NCBI RefSeq assembly: GCF_037893015.1
Contig: NC_133658.1
Span: 140,659,822-140,723,821, forward strand
Direction: 5' to 3'
DNA: 64,000 nucleotides
Origin: Macrotis lagotis
Taxonomy: Eukaryota; Chordata; Mammalia; Peramelemorphia; Peramelidae
Of this stretch, positions 21,295 to 32,494 are shown in pieces (within the stretch, counting starts at the first letter, position 1; every line of letters begins with the position of its first letter). The position numbers and the translations under genes are program-made. The notes under the pieces were generated by a model. It made no database searches. It saw only the letters and a list, made by a program, of their open reading frames with translations, and was not told where the DNA came from.

Positions 21295-21560
21295 AAGATC
21301 TCAGACTCAGAGACTTAGAGATCAGCTACTCAAAACCTCTTCATCTTACAAAAAAGAAAAAAGAAGTGGGGAGAGAAGTCTAGACAAAGAAAAAGACTTA
21401 TCCAAGGTCACATGACTGACAAAAGGCAGAACTTGGATCACAGAATCTTAAGTTTTGAGCAAGGAGGGACCTTAGATGTCATCTCTTCTAATTTCTTCAT
21501 TTGGAAACAAGGATAATGAAGTTCAGAAAAAGGTGAATTACTCAAGATTTGGAACTCAAA
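21295..21560 (-). mobile_element. Two adjoining MIR-type fragments
   Basis: 'acttatccaaggtcacatgactgac' with 'gcagaacttggatca' (to about 21,440) is one antisense MIR. 'aaggagggaccttagatgtcatctcttctaatttcttca' with 'aacaaggataatgaagttcag' begins another. Confidence 0.6.
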
Positions 21561-22024
21561 ATTTAAAACATATATGATTCCCATGTAATTGGGAAAAAAT
21601 TAAATATTATTCATATATTTTTTAAATTACAGGTACTATATAGAGAATGAGTTCTTACTATCTCAGGGAGATGTCAATCCTTTAATTCCAAATCCAGAGC
21701 TTTCTTGCTATTCCATGTTGTTTCTCTCATTTGGCATTTAGTCTAGCATTACTGGCATAAATGGTTGTAAGTAGAATAAAAAAGAGAGATAAACCTAAAG
21801 TTATGAGAATTGGGTTTAAATTGTGGACTATCCACTTTTTTAACTATGTGGTGTCAAGTGAGACTGTGGGCCTTAATTCTTGTATCTCCAAAATGTGGAT
21901 TATATTAATATTAATACTATTAAATGTATCAAATATCTTATTGAAATGAGATGAAGGAAACTATATTATGGAAAATTTAAAAAAAAACCTTCATAAATAG
22001 CTTTTCTGTATAATTACTAAGAAA
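21561..22024. other. No gene seen
   Basis: AT-rich unassigned sequence; the 62-aa ORF at 21,761-21,949 has no support. Confidence 0.45.
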
Positions 22025-22725
22025 ATCCATGGGGAAAAGATGGAGAAATTCCATTCAAAATAATTACAACATGCTTGAAATATTTGGGTGTTAACCTACC
22101 AAATCACATGTTAAACTTCTATAAATGCAACTACAAAACACTTTATACTACAGATTAAGATCTAAACAATTTAGAAAGACATTCAACATTCATTCTTGGG
22201 CTATACCAAGTTAATACAAATTATGATACTACATGAATGATATGATTTAGTGCTACCAAAAGGTTGTTTATAGAATTAGGCAAAAATAATAACAAATTTC
22301 ATTTAAAGGAACAAGACTTCTGGGTTATTCAGGGAAAAAATGGAACTCAACTGTAATGAAATTGGGATTGCAGGACCAGATTTTACCTATATTCTGAAAC
22401 AGGAATCATCAAAATATTTCCTACTTGTTTGAAACTGGAAATGTGATGCAATGGAATAGGGCGGGGGGCAGGGGGAGAGCAGGAATTGGAAGTAATCACA
22501 ATATTCCACTGTATGATAAACCCAAGGAAGCAAACTCCTTGGGGAAGGAATTCCAATTCAACAAGTACAACTGGGAAAACTGGAAAGCAGTTTGGTATAA
22601 ATTAGGTCTAACCCCACATTTTGTACTTGATGCCATAATAAACTCTAAATAGATAAATGACCTAAATATAAAAGATTACCTCATATAAAATTTGGAGAAG
22701 AGAAAGAGGTATTTTTCTAACTTCT
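22025..22725 (+). mobile_element. Old L1 ORF2 fragment
   Basis: Diverged L1 ORF2 from the 'KYLGV'-type block ('ttgaaatatttgggtgttaacctacc') to the WENWK block (22,562-22,600: NWENWKAVWYKLGL in the frame 22,425-22,652). A G-rich patch (22,456-22,477) disrupts the middle. No 3' UTR is attached. Confidence 0.8.
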
Positions 22726-22765
22726 GGTTAGGAGAAGATTTCTTTTTATTTTCCAATTTTTAAAA

Positions 22766-22832
22766 ACTATTTCAGAGGAGTCAAAAATGATCCTTTGCGC
22801 TTGGTATATGCAACATACCCATTAAATAAACA
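22766..22832 (+). repeat. 67-bp unexplained direct repeat, copy 1
   Basis: From 'actatttcagaggagtc' to 'cattaaataaaca'. It matches 25,993-26,059 with four differences, all transitions, over 67 bp. I could not place it in a repeat family; it borders the 3' UTR of the minus-strand L1 that follows. Confidence 0.9.
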
Positions 22833-22839
22833 TCTCCCT

Positions 22840-23985
22840 AAAGATGATAAACAATCAGATACAGGTTTTACATGTATAATTATTTAAAACATTTCCATTA
22901 ATCATTTTGTACAAGAAGACCTGAGTTAAAAAAATATGAAAGAGGGGCGGCTAGGTGGCACAGTGGATAAAGCACTGGCCCTGGAGTCAGGAGTACCTGG
23001 GCTCAAATCCGGTCTCAAACACTTAATAATTACCTTGCCGTGTGGCCTTGGGCAAGCCACTTAACCCCATTTGCCTTGCAAAAACCTAAAACAAAACAAA
23101 ACAAAAGAATATGAAAGAAAGTGAAAAATAGTGTGCTTTCACTCTGTATTCAAACAATATCAGTTCTTTCTCTGGAGGCTAATAGTATGCTTCATCAATT
23201 AGTCCTTGGGGATTGTCTTGTATTGCTGAAAATAGCTCAGTCATTCATAATTCATTGACTAATATTGTTGTTACAAGGTTCTCCTGGTACTACTGTTCAC
23301 TTCACTATGCATCATTTCATGTTAGTCTTCCCAGGTTTTTCTGAAACCACCCTGCTTGTCATTTTTATAGCTAATAATATTCTACATAATCTTATTCTAC
23401 AGCTATCTTTGGAATATGGACCTAGTAATGGTATTATTGGTTAAAATGGTATGCACAGTTTTATAGCCCTTTGGGCATAGTTTCAAATTGCTTTCGAAAT
23501 AGTTGAATCAGTTCAAAACTCCAATAACAGTGCATTAGGGTCCCTAGTTTTCCCACATCCTCTCTAACATTTCCCATTTTTGTCATATTAACCAATCTGA
23601 TAGGTGTGAAGTGGTACCTCAGAGTCATTTTAATTTGCATTTCTCTGGTCAGTAGTGATTTAGAGCATTTTTCTATATAACTAGAGATCACTGATTTCTT
23701 TGTCTGAAAACTTCCTGTTCATATCCTTTGACTATTTATCAATGGAAGAATGGCTTGTAGTTTTGCTTGATTCAGTTTTCTATATATTTAAGAAATGAAG
23801 CCTTTATCTGAGATACTTGTCACAAACCTTTTCCAGTTTTCTGCTTTCTTTATAATTTTGGTTGCACTGGTTTTATTTGTTCAAATTTAAAATTTTCTAT
23901 AATCAAAATGATCTATTTTACATTTTGCAATGTTCTCTATATCTTCTTTGGTCCTAAATTCTTTCCTTACCCATAAATCTAGGGG
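22840..23985 (-). mobile_element. Old L1 3' region, split by a SINE
   Basis: In reverse complement it reads as the ORF2 C-terminal region and 3' UTR. A 'ttaatttgcatttctct' block (about 23,630) matches the IREMQIK-type region, and 'tatttatcaatggaagaatggcttg' (about 23,733) precedes it. 3' UTR phrases such as 'caaacaatatcagttctttctctgg' and 'gatacaggttttacatgtataatt' follow. The SINE at 22,944-23,107 interrupts the 3' UTR. Confidence 0.82.
22944..23107 (+). mobile_element. WSINE1-like SINE in an L1 3' UTR
   Basis: A full sense copy with an (ACAAA)n-rich tail. TSD aatatgaaaga at 22,933-22,943 and 23,108-23,118. Confidence 0.95.
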
Positions 23986-24054
23986 GTGGTTCTTAATCAA
24001 GAAAGGGAAAGACGTAATCATAAAAGTAAAGCCTAGGATTATTTTACTTTTATC

Positions 24055-24285
24055 CTTGGATCTCTGATGTTTAATAAAGTACTAGGTACTTAGAAGGTGC
24101 TTAATAAATGCTTGTTAGTTGATGGACAAAACAGATTACTTCAATTACATAGAATGAAAGATTTCATGCATGCAAAGGAAAGAAACAGAGATAGAACCAA
24201 CACTTAAGGTGTATGGAGCAGCACTATGACATTATCTGGCACATAATAGATGCTTAATAAATATTTACTAATTGACTGATTGATA
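24055..24285 (+). mobile_element. Two L2 3' tails
   Basis: 'aataaagtactaggtacttagaaggtgcttaataaatgcttgtt' (24,072-24,117) and 'tggcacataatagatgcttaataaatatttact' (24,236-24,269) each match the L2 3' terminus. Confidence 0.7.
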
Positions 24286-24289
24286 ACTA

Positions 24290-24775
24290 TCATTGAGGAG
24301 GAGATAGAATTACTCAGCTTTTCTATTACTACTTTTTTTCTCTTCCTAGGAAAATAATCTCTGCAATGAAAAGTTCAGAACAAAAAAATGATCATTTGGA
24401 AGTTGGTACCTAAGATAAATTAGTAGATAATGAGAGTATTTAGCTATTCATGATAATAATAATAACAATAATAGTTCAATTAAATGAAGCTAAGTTTGCA
24501 AAACTCTTTGAATTAATTGTCTCTTTGTATGAGTTTAAGTGACCTGGTCAAAATTGATGCATTTGATTACTAGAAGTAATCTTTGAGGAAATATGGAGAA
24601 TGGAGGAGCTACTTTAGGATTCAAAGACAAATAGTTGTTCCCATTTACAAAAGAAGAGAATAAAATATTTAGTCTGTCAATTGTGAGCCAGTGTATCTTA
24701 CTCAAATTCCTGATGAAAAAAACAAATTATGATCACAAAGAGCCACTATGAAGGATGAAAAGAAAGAGAAAAGAA
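24290..24775. other. No gene seen
   Basis: AT-rich unassigned sequence ahead of the (GGAA)n tract. Confidence 0.5.
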
Positions 24776-24906
24776 GAAAGGCAGGAAGGCAGGCAGGAAG
24801 GCAGGCAAGAAGGAAGGAAGGAAGGAAGGAAGGAAGGAAGGAAGGAAGGAAGGAAGGAAGGAAGGAAGGAAGGAAGGAAGGAAGGAAGGAAGGAAGGAAG
24901 GAAGGA
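24776..24906. repeat. (GGAA)n microsatellite with GGCA-variant lead
   Basis: A ggcaggaaggca lead (24,780-24,808) passes into about 24 uninterrupted aagg units. The KEGRKEGR and SFLPSFLP ORFs on either strand (24,702-25,054) are simple-repeat translations. Confidence 0.97.
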
Positions 24907-25434
24907 AACAATTCAGGAAAGATTAACTTATTTTCCTCTTCTTTTCCCTTCTACTAGACCACTAGATAAAAGGAATGATACAGATACACTTTACTTAGAC
25001 CTTTTCAAAGCATTGTATGAAGTCTTCTATGCTACTCTTATGGACACGAAATAGTAAAGTTAGTTACATATAGAATTGTTTAAATGATTAGGCTCAAATG
25101 TAGCTGTTAATGGTTCCATGTAAACTTTGATGGAAGTCTTCAATGAAAGGTTCCAGTAATCTATCCATGACTCTATTCTAGTTAACTTTTTTTTGTTGGT
25201 GACTGGTAAAAGCTTATATGGTATGCTTATAAAGTTTTCAGATGACAAAAAGTTAGGAAATATGCCTAAGACATAAGGTGACAGAATCAGTATTTTAAAG
25301 AACTTAATAAGCTAGGAGAATATAAACACACAGACACCCAAAGGTTACTTCCCCAGCTCATACTTACTCTTGCAGATTTGAGTCCACAGAGCAAAAGCTG
25401 CTAGCTCAGGTTTAAGGGGTAATACTGTGGGTGA
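24907..25434. other. No gene seen
   Basis: Unassigned unique-looking sequence; the 62-aa minus ORF at 25,060-25,248 has no support. Confidence 0.45.
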
Positions 25435-25548
25435 CTGGGGGAGGGAAGCAGTGCAGTGGAATCTTCATGAGTTCAAAACTGGCCTTAGATTCTAGCTGTG
25501 TGACCCTGGGTAAGTCACTTAACCCCCTTGCCTCCAGGAAAAAAAAGC
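25435..25548 (+). mobile_element. Old tRNA-headed SINE, internally deleted
   Basis: 'gggggagggaagcagtgcagtgg', 'catgagttcaaaactggccttag' and 'ctagctgtgtgaccctgggtaagtcacttaaccccc' follow SINE order with part of the head lost. Confidence 0.75.
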
Positions 25549-25639
25549 AAACCTCAAAATATTTAGAGAGATCAAGCAATACAGGCATGGTACAATGAAA
25601 GTCAATTGTGAATGAAAAAGAAGGAATCTGGTAGGATTT

Positions 25640-25835
25640 TAGTTTACTGGATCACAGCACTTTTAGAACTGAGACCTCAGAGATCATCTTCTCTAAGCCA
25701 TTCATTGCCAGAGAAAGGAACTTAGGCCACAGAAAGGAAGGGACTTGCTCCACAGGGAGCAAGTGACAGAGTCAGGACTCAAACCTGCTTCTTCTGATTC
25801 TAAAGCCAGCAGTGGTTTGGGTCCCCAAAAAGGGT
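25640..25835 (-). mobile_element. MIR
   Basis: 'agaactgagacctcagagatcatcttctctaagcc', 'gaacttaggccacagaaaggaagggacttgctcc' and 'gactcaaacctgcttcttctgattctaaagcc' form an antisense MIR. ORFs of 60 aa on both strands here derive from it. Confidence 0.7.
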
Positions 25836-25992
25836 CTGCCTTTCTCTTTGAAGTCATACTTTCTAGGAGTGTGGCTACCCTCAAGAGAAGATGCCTGAGA
25901 GTGGGTAGTAACTGTGTTTTCCCTTAAGTTGTTGTTAACCATGGGCTGTGAGCTGTGTTGATACCCTGACCCATAATCCTAAAACAGGAAGC

Positions 25993-26059
25993 ACTATTTC
26001 AAAGGAGTCAAAAATGATCCTTTGTGCTCAGTATATGCAACATACCCATTAAATAAACA
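25993..26059 (+). repeat. 67-bp unexplained direct repeat, copy 2
   Basis: Second copy of the element at 22,766-22,832, same strand and same length, 3.2 kb away, with no homology seen outside the 67 bp. Confidence 0.9.
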
Positions 26060-26137
26060 CTGATAAAGCAACATGGGCCATGCACTAGACAAGCTTTGGA
26101 GTTTGGAAAGTTTCAAGTCAAATGTAGCTTGAAATTC

Positions 26138-26272
26138 TGAGGGAGGCTGGATGGATAGAGCACAAACCCTGGAGACAGGAAGACCTGAGTTCAAATCCAA
26201 CCTCATACACTTGACACTTACTAGTTATATGACCCTGGGCAACTTAAAACTGACCACCTTGCAAAAAAAAAA
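26138..26272 (+). mobile_element. Older tRNA-headed SINE
   Basis: 'ggaggctggatggatagagcac', 'ggaagacctgagttcaaatccaacc' and 'cacttgacacttactagttatatgaccctggg' with an A11 tail. The 'ttgacacttactag' variant differs from the young SINE consensus and suggests an older subfamily. Confidence 0.85.
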
Positions 26273-26279
26273 ATCTGCT

Positions 26280-26610
26280 CCCAACTAACATACATATTTA
26301 CTCACTATGTGACCATGTGTAAATCACAAACTCACTACACTACAATGTCTTCAATTTACAGATGTTAGGTAGGTGTCTAATACCTGTGGTATCTGCCTCA
26401 TGAAATTATTCTGAGGATTAAATGCACTTAAAAGAAAGATCTTGACAGACTCTAAAATCCTCTATAAACATTAAATGATTCTTATCATTCTGATATAACA
26501 CAGTGCCTGTTACAGAATAGATGCTAAAAAAAACACCCTCTGATTGACTAATTACTTAACTTCTTTAAGTCTCAGTTTGCTCATCTACAAAATGGGATTG
26601 ATATTTGTTC
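26280..26610 (+). mobile_element. MIR/CORE-SINE and L2 tail fragments
   Basis: 'cactatgtgaccatgtgtaaatcac' with 'ctgaggattaaatgc' is a sense CORE-SINE. 'acagtgcctgttacagaatagatgctaaa' (about 26,500) is an L2 tail. 'taacttctttaagtctcagtttgctcatctacaaaatggg' is a further MIR. Confidence 0.6.
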
Positions 26611-26629
26611 TACCAACTTGGTCAATGAG

Positions 26630-26880
26630 TTGGATTCCTAGAATCATGTAATCCTGAGTTCAAATCTAACTTCAAACACTAGCCGTGTGATCTTGGGCAA
26701 ATCATTTAACTTCTGTCTACCTCAGTTTCTTATTTATGAAATAGAAGTAACAGTAGTACCTATTTGTTAGAATCAAATGAGATAGAAGTAACAGTAGTAC
26801 CTATTTGTTAGAATCAAATGAGATAACTTATAAAGCACTTTGAAAATTTTAAAAGTGATGTTACTAGTAGTAATAATACC
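26630..26880 (+). mobile_element. MIR/CORE-SINE carrying a 41-bp tandem duplication
   Basis: A sense MIR ('atcctgagttcaaatctaacttc', 'gtgtgatcttgggcaaatcatttaac', 'ctcagtttcttatttatgaaatag') ending in the CORE-SINE 3' block 'tataaagcactttgaaaattttaaaagtg'. Confidence 0.82.
26741..26822. repeat. Perfect 41-bp tandem duplication
   Basis: The unit beginning atagaagtaacagtagtacc and ending tcaaatgag is present twice with no mismatch (26,741-26,781 and 26,782-26,822), although the surrounding MIR is old. Confidence 0.95.
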
Positions 26881-27574
26881 AACTTTACAAAGTTTCCATG
26901 GGAAACACTATAGAAATGTGAGGTGTTGTCGGCATTATTAAATCCCATCTGAATTACTCCAGCCCAGCAGAGACTTAGTGTGACATATACCACTAAACAA
27001 AGACTCCTGTGAGTTAAGGGTAGAGCTGACTCATTCAGTTTCTGAACCAAACCCTTTCTGAATCTGTCTTTAATATTATACCACATAGTAAACAAGCTCC
27101 TTTAAAATAATTATAGCTGTGTTCTGTGTACCCTTGTTTGTTAGTAATAAAAAGAAATCTCAATATAATTGTAGTTGCTCCCATATTTGGCTAACAGATC
27201 ACCCTGGAGATGGGTGGGGAAGAAATGAACAATAGAAACTGGAGAGTTCCAAGGACAGAAGCCAAACTTTTTTGAAAAACAATGAGAATTCAATTCAATG
27301 TAATAAAAAAATTGAAAAGGGGCTATTGTCTTGGTCTGTCTCGAAGATGCCCACACTAGACAAATTCAGTTTTTAAACGATGTTATACAACTCTGGGGGC
27401 AAACACTAAAGAATACGTCATCATCACTTGGATCCCAAATGGAATGTACATTCTGCTCAAGCAGTACAAGACCCAACTATGGACCACAAGAAAATCAGGG
27501 AAAGTCCTACATATAACTAGAGCTTCTGGCTAACTATCCAATATATACTCTTTCTAGATTATATACAGCAGGGG
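26881..27574. other. No gene seen
   Basis: Unassigned sequence. ORFs of 93 aa (26,814-27,095 minus) and 71 aa (27,141-27,356 minus) have no supporting features. Confidence 0.5.
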
Positions 27575-27990
27575 ATAGAATGATGGATAGGTCAGATAAG
27601 AACATCTATAGCAGATATTTTCTATGTGACTCTGAATGAGTCATTTGGCTGCTCTCAGCCTCAGTTTCCTCAACTGTCAAATTGGAATAATATTAGTAAT
27701 TTACCTCCCAGTAATTGACCTCCCATTGTGAAGATGAAATGAGATAATACCTGTGAAATGCTTTGAAAATCTTAAAGTGAGGGGCGGCTAGGTGGTGCAG
27801 TGGATAGAGCACAGGCCCTGGAGTCAGGAGTACCTGAGTTTAAATCTGACCTCAGACACTTAATAACTACCTAGCTGTGTGGCCTTGGGCAAGCCACTTA
27901 ACCCCATTTGCCTTGCAAAAACTTAAAAAAAAGAAAAAGGAAAAGAAAAAAATCTTAAAGTGATACATAAATGCTAGTGATTTCCCTATC
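27575..27990 (+). mobile_element. CORE-SINE/MIR split by a SINE
   Basis: 'tctatgtgactctgaatgagtcatttggctgctctcagcctcag', 'caactgtcaaattggaataat' and 'gaaatgctttgaaaatcttaaagtga' are continued after the SINE by 'tacataaatgctagtg'. Confidence 0.82.
27781..27948 (+). mobile_element. WSINE1-like SINE in a CORE-SINE
   Basis: A full sense copy. Perfect 15-bp TSD aaaatcttaaagtga at 27,766-27,780 and 27,949-27,963. Confidence 0.97.
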
Positions 27991-28194
27991 TGAATTTCTT
28001 ATAAAATACCTACAGGAAAAAAGAAAAGAGTAGAAACCCAAACAGCTACAGATGAGCCAGAACCTACTCACCATCCACTTATTCAATCTCTCTCACACAG
28101 TTCCCTGGAATTCCAAGGTCAGGTTGTTCTGAACAGGATATGCCAGCCCTGAAAGAAGTACAGAGCAGAATTAAATACCAGTTTCTGCCCTACT

Positions 28195-28500
28195 GAATAT
28201 GGATGGAGGCCCTAATGCTCATTCCTGATGCACAAACCCACACTAGCATCACTTTGCTAAGGGCTGGAATAGTTCCTACCCTTGGGGAACTTACAGTGTA
28301 ACAGAGGGGAAGACACATACACAAATTGCTCTAATACAGGTGAAAAAAATAACAAAATGCAGACCAGAAATTTCTGAAGAAAAGAGAAGATCTTAAACTA
28401 AGATCAGTGGAAACATCATGAAGGAGGTGACATCTGCCAATTTAATTGAAAAGAGAAGGAAAAATAGTCATTTGAGGGAACTGAGCTGTGCTATAGTGAA
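28195..28500 (+). mobile_element. L2 LINE fragment
   Basis: 'ctaagggctggaatagttcctacccttggggaacttacagtgtaac' and 'aagaaaagagaagatcttaaac...aaggaggtgacatctgcc' follow the same L2 block order as at 52,505-53,650. Confidence 0.65.
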
Positions 28501-28973
28501 ACATAAATCAGAAAATCTATTTTTAGAATTCAGGATATAAGAGCCAATCAGGTTGAGAGTATGAGATAACTACTGGGAAATAGATTTTCAATGAGCTTGG
28601 AAAGTTGCCCTTGAAGCTCATCCATAAAAGACCTAATATTTCAAAGAACAGGGGATGAAGAGATGGTCTAGGGTCACAAAGCTTGCCCACTTACATTGTA
28701 CTGGTAAAATATGGCAGATGGGATAAAACATAAAAATAAGAAAGCAAAACCTGTAAAGTTTCTTTGACCATAAAGAAACGGTCCTTGAGCTCCCAACAAT
28801 AAATGGACACAACTGAAAAGAGTCAATGTTAGATTGAATGCACTGTAATGGGGAGGATAGAGACACCTATATTAGTTGATAATGTCTATAAAAGGGTAGT
28901 TTTATGTACAAAGTCAAAATTATGGGAGAGGTTATTTGTTCAATTTTTACCCAACCCAACCCTGATCTGACTC
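28501..28973. other. No gene seen
   Basis: Unassigned sequence; the 77-aa minus ORF at 28,633-28,866 has no support. Confidence 0.45.
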
Positions 28974-28985
28974 TGCACACTCATT

Positions 28986-31900
28986 TTTTAAGTAAGATTT
29001 TATTTATTTTGAGTTTTACAAATTTTCTCCCATTCTTGCTTCCCCCCCCACCCAGAAGGGGTTATACGTTGATCTCAGTTGAAAGTGATGACAGAGAAAT
29101 CATATCCTTAAAGAAGAAAAATAAAGTATGAGATAGTAAAATTACATAATAATATAACGGGTTTTTTTCCTAATTTAATGGTAATAGTCTTTGGTCTTTG
29201 TTCAAAGTCCATAATTCTTTCCCTGGATACAGATGGTATTCTCCATTGCAGATAGCCCAAAATTGTCCCTAGTTGTTGCGCTGAAGGGATGAGCAAGTCC
29301 ATCAAGGTTGATCATCACCCCCCATGTTGCTGTTAGGGTGTACAATGTTTTTCTGGTTCTGTTCAACTCACTCAGCATCAGTTCATGCAAATCCTTCCAG
29401 GTTTCTCTGAATTCCCATCTCTCCTGGTTTCTAATAGGACAACAGTGATCCATAACATACATATACCACAGTTGGTTAAGCCATCCCCCAAATGAAGGAC
29501 ATTCACTTAATTTCCAATTTTTTGCCATCACAAACAGGACTGCTATAAATATTTTTGTACAAGTGATGTTTTCACCCTTTTTCATTATCTCTTCAGGGTA
29601 TAGACCCAGTAGTGGTATTGCTGGATCAAAGGGTATACACATTTTTGTTGCCCTTTGAGCATAATCCCAAATTGCTCTCCAGAAAGGTTGGATGAGTTCA
29701 CAGCTCTACCAACAATGCATTAGAGTCCCAGATTTACCATATCCCTTCCAACATTGATCATTGTCCTTTCTGGTCATATTGGCCAGTCTGAGAGCTGTGA
29801 GGTGATATCTCAGAGATGCTTTAATTTGCATTTCTCTAATAAGTAATTATTTGGAGCAATTTTTTTATATGACTATGGGTTGCTTTGATTTCCTCAGCTG
29901 AAAATTGCCTGCATACCCTTTGACTATTGGTCAACTGAAAATGGCTTGTTTTTTTGAAAATTTGACTCAGTTCTCTGTATATTTTAGAAATGAATCCTTT
30001 GTCAGAATACTAGTTGCAAAAATACATTTTTAAATACATTTCTTTTGATATTGGTTACAGTGGTTTTGTCTATGCAACAGCTTTTTAATTTAATGTAGTC
30101 AAAATTATCTAGTTTGTTTTGAATGATGTTCTCTATCTTGTTTCCCTTTCCATAGATTTGACAGGTAAACTATTCCTTGATCTTCTAGTTTGCTTATAAT
30201 ATTGTTTTTCATGACTAAATCCTGTATCCATTTGGATCTTATCTTGGTATAGGGTGTGAGGTGTTGGTCTAATTTAAATTTCTTCCATACTAACTTCCAA
30301 TTTTCCCAACAGTTTTTATCAAAGAGAGAGTTTTTATCCCAATAGCTGAACTCTTTGGGTTTATCAAATAGCAGATTACTATAACCATTTCCTGTAATTG
30401 CACCAAGTCTATTCCACTGATCCATGACTCTATTTCTTAGCCAATACCAGACAGTTTTGAGGACTGATGCTTTATAATATAATTTTAGATCTGGTAGGGC
30501 TAAGGTGCCTTCTTTTGCACTTTTTTTATTGAATCCCTGGAAATTCTTGACTTTTTATTTCTCCATATAAATTTACTTAAAACTTTTTCTAACTCATTAA
30601 GGTAATTTTTTGGAATTTTGATTGGTAGGGTGCTACAACAGGTAGTTTATTTTTTGGTAGAATTGTCATTTTTATTATATTAGCTCAGCCTTCCATGGAC
30701 AGTTGATGTTTGCCCAGGTATTTATTAAAGATTTTATTTATTTTGAGTTTTACAATTTTTCCTCTAATCTTACTTCCCTCCCCCCACCCCCCACAGAAAG
30801 CAATTTGTCAGTCTTTACATTGTTTCCATGTTGTGCACTGATACAAATTGAATGTGATGAGAGAGAAATCATATCCTTCAGGAGGAAACATAAAGTATAA
30901 GAGATAGCAAGATCAGACAATAAGATATCAGGCTTTTCCCCAAAATTAAAGGAAATAATCCTTTTACTTTGTTCAAACTCCACAGTTGTTTCTCTGGATA
31001 CAGATGGTATTCTCCATTGCAGAGAACCCCAAAGTGTCCCTGATTGTTGCACTGATGGAATGAGTGAGTCCATCAAGGTTGATCATCACCCCCATGTTGC
31101 TGTTAGGGTGTACAGTGTTTTTCTGGTTCTGCTCATCTCACTCAGCATCAGTTCATGCAAATCCCTCTAGGCTTCCCTGAATTCCCATCCCTCCTGGTTT
31201 CTAATAGAACAATAGTGTTCCATGACATACATATACCACAGTTTGCTAAGCCATTCCCCAATTGAAGGACATTTACTTGATTTCTAATTCTTTGCCATCA
31301 CAAACAGGGTTGCTATGAATATTTTTGTACAAGTGATGTTTTTACCTTTTTTCATCATCTCTTCAGGGTATAGACCCAGTAGTGGTATTGCTGGATCAGA
31401 GGGTATGCACATTTTTGTTGCCCTTTGGACGCAGTTACAAATTTCTCTCCAGAAAGGCTGGATGAATTCACAGCTCCACCAACAATGTAATAGTGTCCCA
31501 GATTTCCCACAACCCTTCCAACAATGATCATAATCCTTTTCTGGTTATATTTTGCCCAGGTATTTAAATCTGATTTTATTTGTGTGAAAAGAGTTTTGTA
31601 ATTGTTTTCAGAAAGTTTTTGAGTCTGCCTTGGCAGGTAGACTCCCAGGTATTTTATTTTGTCTGAGGTTACTTTGAATGGGATTTCTCTTTCTAGCTCT
31701 TTCTGCTGTCTCTTGCTAGTCATATATAGAAATGTTGAGGATTTATGAGGGTTTATTTTATATCTTGCTACTTTGCTAAAGTTGCTAATTATTTCAAGTA
31801 GTTTTTTAGTTGACTTTTTTGGTATTCTCTAGATATACCATCATGTCATCTGCAAAGAGTGAGAGTTTTTTCTCCTCCTTCCCTATTTTAATTCCTTCAA

Positions 31901-32482
31901 TTTCTTTTTCTTCTCTTATTGTTGAAGCTAACATTTCTAATACAATATCGAATATGGGGAATACCTCTAGCCTCTCCCCATTGAATATAATACTTGTTGA
32001 TGGTTTCAGATAGATACTGCTTATTATTCTAAGAAAAAATCCATTTATTCCTATGCTCTCTAGTGTTTTTAATTAGGAATGGGTGCTGTATTTTGTCAAA
32101 AGCTTTTTCGGCATCTGTTGATATGATCATATGATTTCTTATAGGTATGTTCTTGATATAATTAATTATACTAACAGTTTTCCTAATATTGAACCAACTC
32201 TGCATTCCTGGGACAAAACCCATTTGACCATAATGTATTTTCCTAGGGATAACTTATTGTAATCATTTTGCTAAGATTTTATTTAAGATTTTTGCATCTA
32301 TATTCATCAGAGAGATAGGGCTATAATTTTCTTTCTCTGTTTTAACTCTTTCTGGTTTAGGTATCAGCACCATATTGGTGTCATAGAGAGAGTTAGGCAG
32401 AGTTCTGTCTTCACCTATTTTTCCAAAAATTTTATATAGAATTGGAATCAATTGTTCCTTAAATGTTTGATAGAATTCACTT
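28986..32482 (-). mobile_element. L1 LINE, 5'-truncated, host of a nested L1
   Basis: In reverse complement it runs from the RT domain (a block ending [16 protein letters not shown] at about 32,263-32,310) through the catalytic FADD (31,845-31,856) and the WENWK block (about 30,296) to a complete C-terminus and 3' UTR. The longest intact frame (146 aa, 29,202-29,642) begins at the PFDPAIPLLG block. Outer TSD tgcacactcatt at 28,974-28,985 and 32,483-32,494. Length without the nested element is about 2.65 kb. ORF2 has few but real disruptions, so the copy is fairly young but dead. Confidence 0.93.
30725..31550 (-). mobile_element. Second L1 nested inside the first, same orientation
   Basis: A 5'-truncated L1 of about 826 bp, from 3' UTR to about the MIVGR...GHYYIVGG-side C-terminal region. 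A perfect 16-bp TSD tttgcccaggtattta occurs at 30,709-30,724 and 31,551-31,566, and the outer L1 ORF2 resumes exactly after it. The inner copy is the same 3' UTR lineage as the host. Confidence 0.95.
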
Positions 32483-32494
32483 ATGCACACTCAT

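Noticed and set aside
24702..25054. ORFs rich in KEGR or SFLP repeats
   Set aside because: They are translations of the (GGAA)n microsatellite.
29202..29642. 146-aa minus-strand ORF, the longest in the window
   Set aside because: It is the C-terminal end of L1 ORF2, not a host gene.
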